From Onchidella celtica (taxonomy: Eukaryota; Mollusca; Gastropoda; Systellommatophora; Onchidiidae): a DNA stretch of 64,000 bases. Positions 24,101 to 33,252 of this stretch are shown here, piece after piece. The stretch spans positions 13,018,162-13,082,161 of the forward strand of contig OZ007581.1 of the NCBI GenBank assembly GCA_963931925.1, in the 5' to 3' direction. Position numbers and translations under genes: made by a program. The notes under the pieces are model-generated. The model searched no databases, was not told the DNA's origin, and saw nothing but the letters and a program-made list of their open reading frames with translations. Each line of letters opens with the position of its first letter. Position 1 is the stretch's first letter.

Positions 24101-24128
24101 CTCTTGTTACAGCCGCCCAAGCCACTGG
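24101..24128 (-). CDS. C1q-gene microexon (28 nt)
   Basis: On the minus strand a good acceptor (TTTTATTTCACAG) precedes CCAGTGGCTTGG, and a strong donor (AAGAG|GTGAGTG) follows 28 nt later. The upstream coiled-coil exon ends in phase 0. Twenty-eight nt then gives phase 1, which is exactly what the C1q exon needs. Translated, it adds PVAWAAVTR plus the first base of a glycine codon, a short linker between coiled coil and C1q head. The model is inferred from splice signals and phase; exons this small are often missed by gene finders. A degenerate duplicate lies at 19.7 kb. Confidence 0.6.
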
Positions 24129-24442
24129 CTGTGAAATAAAAAATCATGCTTTAGTTACAGGTGAGTTAGGATGTCGGACACAATTTGTAGCTCACAATTT
24201 ACATGGTCTGTGCCATCACCACTCATGTCAACAAATATAAGACCAATGATCATCACACAAAGTTGACAGCTCAACTTATCACCAGAGAATGCTTATGGGC
24301 AAGTCCACAAAAAAATGATCACTGGGGTAAAAGTGTTAAACTGTAGATTGAACTATATTGGTCCTGATTTTTAATAAGCAAGATAGTTGAATTTTCGTAT
24401 TTTCAGAAGAAAAAAGCTCTACATTTCTTTTTAAGCAGCAGA

Positions 24443-25660
24443 CATCTTTGAATGCACTTTCACTTGCGGAATATCAGTAAGATCAGAAAATGTATTGATG
24501 AAGAGACCGCAAAGATTCTGGTCCAGGCATTTATTGTCAGTCATCTAGATTACTGCAACTCTTTGCTCATTGGTGATTTGAGGTCTTTATTTTAGGAGGT
24601 TCGCTGCCCTTGGCATTTACACCTCACTTTACTTGTTTTATTATTTCTTGTTCTGGCGGGGAGGGGGGGGGGGGGGGGATGATATGGATAAATTTTAATC
24701 TATTAATTTCAATTTTGCCCGGGCAGCGGCCTTTCGGCCTGCTCTTTACGATTTCCAACTGCCAAGGTATCTTTAACGTGCGCAACGTGCACACGGGCCC
24801 TCCGAATTTTTTCGTCCTTATCCGAGAAGACTAGGTACTCGATCCTACCCCCCAATAGGACCAGGGACTTGAAAATATGAGAAAAATCCAATTTCCAAGA
24901 ACTACTCGATCCTACCCCCCAATAGGACCAGGGACTTGAAAATATGAGAAAAATCTACTTTCCAACATGCCTGCACTGCCCGGGTTTAGAACCCGGGACC
25001 CTTGGCATGAGAGGCGAGCTTTCTCTCTTTCTATCTCTCTCTCTATTTCTCTCTCTCTTTCTCTCTCGATGTTTTTCTTTCATTTGCTCATTGGTATCCC
25101 TGAGGCAACTATTTATAGATTACAAAAGATCCAGAACAAGTCTGCTAGACTTGTTACTTTATCAAAAACATCAGAACATATCCAACCAGTTCCCCAAAAC
25201 CTTCATTGGTTGCCTGTTAGAGAGCGTATTCAGTTTAAGATTTTATGCATTGTGTTTAAATGCCTCAAGCAAAGCTCACCAGAATATCTTTCAGAGCTCA
25301 TTGAAAAATACATTCCACCCAAAAAAATTGAGATAGGCAGAAGCAAATTTATTAGTAGTGCCCAGATTAAGAACAATCATGGGAGAAAGAGCTTTTTCGG
25401 TGTGTGCACCTAAAATGTGGAATGACTTGACTGATCATGTGAAACATTCAAACAGTTTGATCCAATTCAAAAGAAAACTTAAAACAGCGTTGTTTACAAA
25501 AGCGTATATGCAGGATATGTAACATTCTTGAGACAGTGATTATGTATAGGTTGATGAAAATGTATGTTGTGTGACTGAGAGAACTGTTAGGCCCTTTAGA
25601 GCACTCTTCTGTGGAATCAAGCGCTATAGAAATGACTTATTATTATTATTATTATTAATG
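24443..25660 (+). mobile_element. CR1/L2-like LINE 3' fragment, split by a SINE
   Basis: Two pieces (24,443-24,574 and 25,083-about 25,660) join into the C-terminal end of a reverse transcriptase. The left piece gives HLRNISKIRK and SHLDYCNSLLIG. The right piece continues IPEATIYRLQKIQNKSARLV, then LHWLPVRERIQFKIL and FKCL. This is the usual thumb and C-terminal signature of CR1/L2/Rex1-type LINEs. The 3' end reads GCGCTATAGAAATGA followed by an ATT repeat, also typical. The piece is strongly 5'-truncated and the frame is broken after KKIEIGR..., so it is inactive. Confidence 0.8.
24575..25082 (-). repeat. SINE inserted in the LINE fragment, with chimeric 5' end
   Basis: The duplication TTTGCTCATTGGT (24,562-24,574 and 25,083-25,095) fixes the insertion. 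From the 3' tail to box B (GGGTTTAGAACCC on the plus strand) it matches the 14.9-kb copy, including the doubled ~67-bp segment at 24,836-24,902 and after. At its 5' end the box-A head is missing. It is replaced by about 60 nt that match the CT tract ending at 19,511, including the non-repetitive CGATGTTTTTCT. A poly(G) run lies near 24,665. Confidence 0.85.
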
Positions 25661-25865
25661 CACAGTACATGTGACAGGCTAAAAGACAGGTAAATTTAAC
25701 TTACTGTTGCTATTTTAATGATATTCAACTCATATTAAACAAGAGACTATTTAAATTATATCATCTGGAGCCACAATGAGTTTACTCTTTATGTTCAAAA
25801 CCATAAAACATTCTATAACATCCCCTGACAGAGGCATGACTCTTCAGACTACCCCCAGCTTGAAT

Positions 25866-26543
25866 GCCACGTCAGTGACTAAAAAAGGGCAAATCACTAT
25901 TTTTACCATGAAAGAAAGGTTTCTTTTTTTGCCAGTTAAGGATCACTTGACTATTGGGATTCTGTGGTTGAGAGCAAAATTTGAAGCATCTAGTTCTAAA
26001 TTTGGTCATTTGAGAGCGTCACTGACGTGGCACTTATATATCTTTGTCACCGACGTGGCAAAACTTACATAGAGTAAACGAATGTTATTAAAATGACATA
26101 TCACTAAATTTAATCTTAATTGCATTAATTTAAGTCATATTAAATGACAAAACTTCATTTTTTTTATATTTATCTACCCAGGCAGCTTCTGAGAAATGGC
26201 TCCCAAAAAGTCAATGTCTGCTGAGCGAATGCGAACTGTTGTGAGTTGTGAACTGCGCCTGACAGGCTGCGTTATAATTTGCTCTGAGATAGAGAGAGGT
26301 AGAGAGAGAGAGTGAGCGAGACAGGGAGAGAGAAAGAAGCAGTGTAGTGTGTTGAGCGCTTCGCAGGCGCTCCATTCTGCTCTGTGGTTGACATGTTGCT
26401 TCTGTAAAGCGCATAGAGCATTTTAAATGGATATGCGCTGTATAAATGCCATCCATTATCCATTATTATTCTTAGACTAAAATTTATCAAAACGCATGAC
26501 AAATTTGCCACGTCAGTGACACTTTTTGGGCCACGTCAGTGAC
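25866..26543. repeat. Five dispersed GCCACGTCAGTGAC motifs
   Basis: Forward copies lie at 25,866, 26,507 and 26,530. Inverted copies lie at 26,018 and 26,046, the last with one change. The core contains ACGTCA, a CREB/ATF half-site-like string. They may be repeat-derived subterminal motifs or a regulatory cluster. Confidence 0.55.
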
Positions 26544-27988
26544 ACAACATTTTGAGGTGATACTTAAAATGGCTGCTGCTTTTCCTTTAACTTTTACATG
26601 GCTTCAAAGGAAAACATCTGTCCCAGCTGTTATATTAATTTCAATGTATTTGTAATTTAAAAATTTTTTTAGCAAGACCTAGTGCCGTTCATATAGATCA
26701 AAATTGCATGAAATTTCACATGTGTCTTCCTTTCGACCCGCAGATGATTCTTTTTTAGATCTAAAGACTTGGACTGGTGTGGAAGTATTTCTTTTTTGAG
26801 TTTGCTTTGTGTTACTGACTGACCACCTCCGATCCTTCATTTTCATGAACGCAAGAGCCCATGACATCATCATCATTTCCTGAAAAATTCTTGGTGTGCA
26901 CCACGGGACACTGTGTACTGTTCTATCTACCTAGCTGAGTTTTGTGGATGACCCTTCGCATCTCTGCATTAATGATAATCTTTTTTGTGCTCATTCCATT
27001 CCATCTCATGTGGCGTCTTTTGTTTTTTACCATCCGAAGAATGGAGCAGTTACTAGAAAATGAATAAATAATAATAACAGAAGGCAGTACTCTCTAGTTA
27101 CCCAGTTTCTAAAACCTCAATGGATGAAAAGGTATCATAAGTTAAAAATAAAAAATTAAAATATGAGTTTTTCACTTACTATTTTCACATCCTTTGGCAC
27201 GGCTGTTAACAAGCAGTAATCTAGTTGCCGAGCGGCCCGGTCCGCTCTCCGTATCGTGACCTGGTCACGACCCAGGTCAACGGGGTCAGCCGCCTGTGTT
27301 CACGGGGGATTCCCTTTCCCGCGGAGCGCTTTTATTATGTTGTATTTTTCGAGTAACAAACGCAAACACTGCGCTCAAACTATTTCATCGACTACATTTT
27401 AATACATACATGCTAAATAATTGACATATCATACACGCGTAAACGAAATTATACATCTGTACCAAATACTGTCACAGAGATAAACAGCTACAAAGATGAA
27501 TAGTAATTTAACAAATGCGTCAGAGGTCATAATTTTCAAACTTAAAATTTAACGTGATCTCCTCCCACTAGCGAGAAGAAATGAACACACAATAATAAGA
27601 ATATGTAACATTTCTTAACTTACGTGACTGCATCATTGAGAAGTTCTTCAATTCAGAGTTATGTAGGATAGAATGTAATGTTAAATTTTCCATAGGCTCA
27701 AATTTACGGCGATCCTGCACTTGACATATTACATATAAAAAATACAGTTGTACACTTGCTTTATGTAGAATTTATTGGTCTACTTCATTTTCCTCCGTTT
27801 AATGGGTGGTGCAGAGGCCAAGAGTTCTGGAGGGATTTGCAAATTCTGTGACTTAATGACAGTTTTCAGCTACTGTGTTTCACAGTTTCGAACGGCTGCC
27901 ACTCGTCTGTCTAATTTGGCCACAGATGCGTGGATGAGCTCCCGCAGACCTCCCCTTTCTTTCCATATTCCGAAAAAAATTATTTTTT

Positions 27989-28168
27989 TTTATCAAAAAA
28001 TGGGCTGGCGTCTCCAATACGCAGTAGACGTCTGACCCAGGTAAACGGACAGACAGCTGGCCATCACTTGCTTCTAGAAGTGTCGTGTTCTGAAAACCCC
28101 GATTTAAAAAAAAAAAATCAAACATGCTCTGGCGTATTCAATACACGGCAATAGACGTCTGACCCAGG
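27989..28168. repeat. Imperfect tandem duplication, period ~127 bp
   Basis: The block ending CAATACGCAGTAGACGTCTG-ACCCAGG recurs as CAATACACGGCAATAGACG-TCTGACCCAGG. Each copy is preceded by an A/T run and a TGGCGT segment. Confidence 0.7.
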
Positions 28169-29445
28169 CAAGCAATCCTTCCCATACCACCTTCACTCCC
28201 CCACTCGCACTGGGTTATGGCACACAATCGTCATGTAACATCTCTGGTGGGCATCAAAGTGAGTAGTGTGACACTTCCCTAGACATGCCGGCGCCTACTA
28301 GTCTCGAAACTGTTCTCCGGGAAAACCTCTGAATGGGCATTACCGCTATGCAGGTGCCCCCCACGTTACTTCCTATCCAACCCTCCCTACCCCCCAACCG
28401 AGTGGGCACGTACCCTACTGCTCAAAGAAAAATACATACAACTGTATCGGCCAAGCCACACTATGAAAAAGCATAATAATAAGTAATTTTTGGTGTGGTC
28501 GGCAAAAACTTGACTTAATTTTTTTTTCTCTTTTTTCCTGGAAACGGGGAGATTTCAAAGGAAAACGGAGAGGGCGGGGTTTTGTCATAAAAACGGGGAG
28601 ACTCCGGCACGGAGAGACTTGGGAGGTCTGGCTGTTTCTACTATGCTTTGTTTGTTTGTGCGTTCCTGTGTTTACTTGTCAACGTATGAAGTAAGGTCCG
28701 TATTTGTATGCTTTCCTTTTCCGAAGTTTTTGTTTTTTTGGTATTCTTCCACCACATGTTCTGCACAGTTCATGAAGATATTTAATATGCAAGTCTTCTG
28801 TGTGATCTTTCATTCTGAATACTGTTATTCAGATAAAATAAAGAAAACCTACCTTCGCAATGATGTAAAAAATAGCGTGATGGCGTCTTCAGCAACACAC
28901 TTGCCAATGCTGGTCAAGTTTTAAAAAATCATATAAAATCACACGTGTACTGCTCAAACGTCAAACGTGCACATTTTATTGAGTATCCATTTTCCGACTG
29001 GAATAACAAATAACTGTAGAAAACGTGGGCTGAACTGCCGAGATATTTAAATCCAAATTAAAATAATAGTGAAAACTGATTTTCGGATGAATAGAAACAT
29101 ACACTGAATAAATCCTTCGAAATAATTAACACATATAAACTCAGATGGGGGAAAGTTATATCGGCTTGTCGGTAAAAGGCCGGGCTTTAAAATGGCATCT
29201 CGGATGGGGGGTCTAGCATTGCTTGATCGGGAGATATCGGCATGTAAAGATATGCAGAAATTAATAGAATCGCGCTACTCAGGCAGGGCCAGTGAGCGCC
29301 TCGCCGTCACGGTAATGACCGTGGCAGACAGATATTTATTACCCCTTCACGGGGGGTCAGCGGGAGGCTACAGCAGGCAACTAAAGTAGCGCTTTCGGTG
29401 TCTTATTAACAGCCGTGTTGGTGTTTTTCCGCATTTCATTCTCAC

Positions 29446-29696
29446 CCCCTCTTTCTCCAACTGGCTCAACCTTTTCTCTATTTCATGTATTTTGTCACCT
29501 CTTTCATCAGTCTCATCAATATTTTTCTCAATCCTATCCACTTTCTGCCCCATCTTATCCACTTTCTCCTCAGTTTTATCCACTTTCTCCTCTATCTTGT
29601 CCACTTTCTCTCGTGCAGCCGACATGGCATGATGGAGTGATTGACCCCTGGTCTCTAGTGTGTCCATCCAATGTCGGAGAGATTCCATCTGTTCCT
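29446..29696 (-). CDS. C1q-gene coiled-coil exon
   Basis: The minus-strand exon is bounded by an acceptor (TTTTTGTTTGCGACAG) and a textbook donor (GAGGGG|GTGAGA). It encodes about 83 residues. After EEQMESLRHWMDTLETRGQS come near-perfect heptads of the EEKVDK type, repeated about seven times and ending SQLEKEG. This is a strong parallel coiled coil, as found N-terminal to the C1q head in many mollusc C1q-domain proteins, where it drives oligomerisation. The exon begins needing one base from upstream and ends in phase 0, which matches the 28-nt microexon. The open frame reads through both splice sites, which makes it look longer. The signal-peptide exon should lie further to the right and was not found. 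Belonging to the same gene as the C1q exon is inferred from strand, order and phase. Confidence 0.65.
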
Positions 29697-31019
29697 CTGT
29701 CGCAAACAAAAACATTCAGACACACACTGAAATGTTGTACAAAAATGGAAATGACAGAATACTCGGATTGGCGTGAGAAGTGCAACATTAAATTGTAATA
29801 TATCATTCAACTGTCACTAGTCATTCACATTGTCATTTTCCACTCTGACAAAATAAGTAAAGTGCCAATTAAACCTGACATAATTTTTTTTTTAATTAGG
29901 AAATTTTTCTTTTTTTTATGCTTTTAGTTTACTTTGGAAAGTAACAATCTTCCCTAATTCAAAGTTTAGACAATGTTACATGTACACATAAAAAGTGTCA
30001 TACAAAAACATAATCTTTATCGGTTATTGTTTTCTTCTTGTCAGAAAATGTGATATTTCCACATAAACTTGACACCTTTGCCACCAGTGTCAATATAACA
30101 TATTATTGGGTATTTGCCATAATTATTGTTATATGTGACATTTTGCCGATTTTGCTGTTTTTTCATGAAAGTGGTTCCCTCACTCCTAATTTCATTATGT
30201 ATATAATTATGTCAGTTCAACTGGTTAAAAACTTTTCGAGATACAGTCCAATCCATTTATCTTGACATGGCTTTTGTCGACATTCTGGGTAACTCAACAC
30301 AATATTTAAGTCCCAGCCTGTTCCTTCTTTAATGCTACTAAATATTTCCCCGTAATCCGACGTGTTACTCCATTCTTTCCTCTTATATCGACACATTTCT
30401 CCCCGACCACGGCAAAACAAGTGCACAAGATCTACTACTGTGCTACCAAAAATGCCCACGCAACTCCCCGATAATAGGACCTTTTTATTTCTTTTTGCGA
30501 TGCTGGCGGGGAGGGCTAGAGGAGGGGGTGTGTGGACACAGAAGATGACCCTTGGCTTCAGTAACGCGAGTATGGAGCGTCATGCATAAGTGTACGGTAG
30601 TAAAGTTACAGACTACTATAGACTGAGTAATTTTTTTTCCCGCAAAACATTCGTGCGCCGTTGATACTAGGCCTTTACCTGGATCTCTTGGTTACCTGCC
30701 GTACTGTATGTGCATCGTTATCATTACTTCTTCAGAAGAAACAGTCAGATCGAGGTTAAAAAAAGAAAGTAAAACACGGTGCATTTGATAGCTACAGCAT
30801 TTCGCTGATCTGCTATTTCGACTTTCTCTTTATTCGACACAAGTCAGACGGTCCGGCTGATGTCGAGATATTAGGATTGCGCTGTATGTGCTTGTGACGT
30901 AATGTTGTATGCGTTTTGGATGTTGTCAGGGGGACATAGACTAATTACAAAGCCAAAAAGAGAAAATACAGAGTTGTGTCCACTGTTCAGCTATAGCTTT
31001 CTATGTAAAACACTACGTC
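29697..31019. other. Region upstream of the coiled-coil exon
   Basis: No signal-peptide exon or promoter could be fixed. Sequence is AT-rich to about 30.3 kb. A weak CpG-containing stretch follows, without clear coding content. Confidence 0.45.
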
Positions 31020-31024
31020 CCTCT

Positions 31025-31764
31025 TGTCACGAGCGAGTGAGCGAGGATCAATAGTTACGGGGAGAAGGGGGTAGAGTAAGATTAACTCACGGCCCACAAT
31101 TAATGGAAAGCATGGAATGTTGTGAGTTTGGGGGGGGGGGGGGGGGGGGGTTGGATGAGGCGAGATCGGTGTGCTTACAGTCACTGCAAGTTAAGAAGTC
31201 CAAGGGGACAGACGTGAAGAAAGCAATCGGGAGATTGTGTGTTTTCCAGTGATGACTGGTAGGTTGAACTATGATTGATAATTATGATGATTGATGTACT
31301 ATATTCTCCTATGACCATGATGTAAATAAGTTATATGTGAGGAATGTGAAAGTCATTGATTACTGTGTATAGAGATGTGCGCAATGAGCGATAGATGTAA
31401 GTTAGGATCATGGATTCGTAGCGAGTCTGAGTACTGTGTAATACGGTAGAGGTGTGTTACCGTAGAGAAGTGCAGATGTGTGGTGAGTGAAATGTGGACT
31501 GTTGTGTGTACGCTTGATGGTTCGTAATGAGTGGTGAAGTGGATAGTAATTGTATGGTGTTATAGAGATGTAATGTTATTCTTATAGGTGCCGGGGTCGG
31601 GCCGTGAGGCTACCCGTGGTGGAGAGACTAGTACCGGGGATAGGCCAGCATAAGCGAGATGCCTGGGTTGGGCAGAAGGCTACCCACAGGCCAGCCTGAG
31701 TGAAGCTGTCGCGCGGGACAGCGAGAGCACATTAGTCGTGGCAGTCTGGCCACAGACAGGGACG
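31025..31764 (+). repeat. 5' part of a diverged, split LTR
   Basis: It starts TGTCACGAGCGAGTG, like the 872-bp LTR at 51.7 kb. Further homologous blocks follow, e.g. CACTGCAAGTTA, ATGACTGGT, GGGATAGGCCAGCATA, CGTGGCAGTCTGGCCAC and ACAGGGACGT. Homology stops just after ACAGGGACGT. The remaining LTR part lies at 43,413-43,762 in the same orientation. The flanks CCTCT (31,020-31,024) and CCTAT (43,763-43,767) look like one diverged 5-bp target duplication. A G21 run lies at 31,130-31,150. Confidence 0.75.
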
Positions 31765-31863
31765 TTATGTATAGGTGGAACTTGAGTCGCGGGATGGACA
31801 CACCCCCGCCGCCATTTTGTTAGACCAGGCGGGTTTGTTTACTTCGGCTTCCCGTTAGGAAGC

Positions 31864-32052
31864 ATGGATCCTGTGATTGCACAGAGGTTTTGTGACAAGT
31901 TTAAACTTATTAATGGGGTTCACCCAGACACTGTGAAAGACTGTGAGTGGAACAAAGATGTGACTGCATTTCCTCCCATCACACAATCATGCTGAGATAT
32001 TTTCATAGTACTTACACTTACTGTCAGTGCCTACACCCACGAGCTGTTCAAG
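31864..32052 (+). pseudogene. Decayed ORF resembling the start of a SWIM/YqaJ-type protein
   Basis: From the ATG the frame reads MDPVIAQRFCDKFKLINGV and continues for 43 codons to FPPITQSC. It then meets TGA. In the same frame past the stop it continues DIFIVLTLTVSAYTHELFK. The pattern F-P-P-x-T...DI...T-x-S-x-Y-T-x-E-x-x-K resembles the N-terminal part of large SWIM-zinc-finger/YqaJ-recombinase-like proteins frequent in cnidarian and mollusc genomes. That assignment is from memory and weak. Directly upstream lie GCCGCCATTTTG, a YY1-like site, and a GC-rich leader. Everything further downstream is replaced by other repeats, so the gene is dead or only a first exon. Confidence 0.35.
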
Positions 32053-33252
32053 ATAAATTTTGGAATTAGCACCCCATACCTGTCAGTATTAGGCTACCCT
32101 GTTTTGTTTTTAATGTTCTTCCCCATCCCTAACCCTAAAATGGATTAGATCTATCAAATGTGGACACTTGATATTAAATTAGTGGAGGAATCATAATCAT
32201 CGAGTAGACTGGCTCTAGATCTAGATCTAGATTCTATATAATCGGGGAGTGACGATGTGGGTGCTGTTTTAGCAACAACTGTAACAAGGTGTTATAGACC
32301 CTGTCATGATTCGGATGTTGTTAAAACTCACGCAGAGAGTGAGTTGTTGTTGTTTTACCAGGGCCATGAGAAATTGGCTGGTGGCCTTGAACGGCCCTCG
32401 CGAATTATAGTTGGTGAGTAAATAAATGTAAAGTTAAACTGTTAGATTCACGCTTGTGGGTTTTAATGTTCGTGATTAATAAGTAATGGAGTAGGGGTGA
32501 AACAAGGTGGGGCTAGTTGACATTGTTAAGTATGACTAGACAAGTTTTTGCACGTTAACTGGCTGGTAGAATAGTGCAGACGTATTACTACAATTAAAAT
32601 GGTGGGAGGTTTCGACCTATGAGATAGCTGAACTAATTGGGCCAGCGGACTAGCACGCTGGGTAGTTAGATAGTATAAGACATCGTGTAACGTTCAGATT
32701 TGGTGAATACAGACGAGCAGAAGCATCGTGTCGTGAAGTATCTCCGGTTGACCAGTACCTGAACTGTGTGCTTTGAAGACAAGAAGTCCTTGCTAACGGA
32801 CTGACTGAGCTCTAGAAAGAAAGGTCTGAGTGGGCTGACCTTTGAAAGCCCACGCTGCGCTATATTGATGTTCGCGCCTACCAGTAGGCGTGAGCAATGG
32901 TAATATATCTTATTTATTCAAGCATAATAGAGATCGGAGATAGAGAGAGAACTACAGCCTCATAGGAAGACTAAGGAAACCCCAGCTGGCACTCGACCAC
33001 GAGTGTCCTATATTATAGATCTATTGCCATAGTATGATTGGAATAATATAGCAGATTGTTGATGAATTGAATAGTGATTGTGCATAAAATATAGTCTTTT
33101 GGCAACTGCTTAAATTACCTACAAGCCGAAGAGTGCTTCTGTAGGCTTTGAACATACTGGGCTCTCCTAACACTCAAGCCCATATGATTTAGGGAGAGTT
33201 TGCCTGGCGACTGGCCAGTGGCGACTCAACTGTCACTTTAAATTGATATCTA

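Larger units (their letters stand above)
19795..24130. repeat. Tandem-duplicated intron segment, copy 2
   Basis: Partner of the 14.79-19.74 kb segment. It begins with the C1q-exon upstream sequence (CATCTGGGTTATGATG) and ends with the microexon region. The full-length LINE at 19,971-23,569 interrupts it and has no counterpart in copy 1. Confidence 0.7.
25661..29445. other. Large intron of the C1q gene, with degraded repeats
   Basis: No exon is supported. Contents: five copies of GCCACGTCAGTGAC in both orientations (25.87-26.54 kb); a GA microsatellite near 26,285; a LINE-tail-like piece with TATGCGCTGTATAAATGCC at about 26,400-26,465; an imperfect tandem duplication at 27,989-28,168; and a GC-richer patch near 27,230. 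A 65-codon ORF starting at 29,192 in good start context resembles no family I know. Confidence 0.45.

Noticed and set aside
29192..29389. 65-codon plus-strand ORF with good start context
   Set aside because: No recognisable family, no partner exon, and it lies in the intron region of the minus-strand C1q gene.
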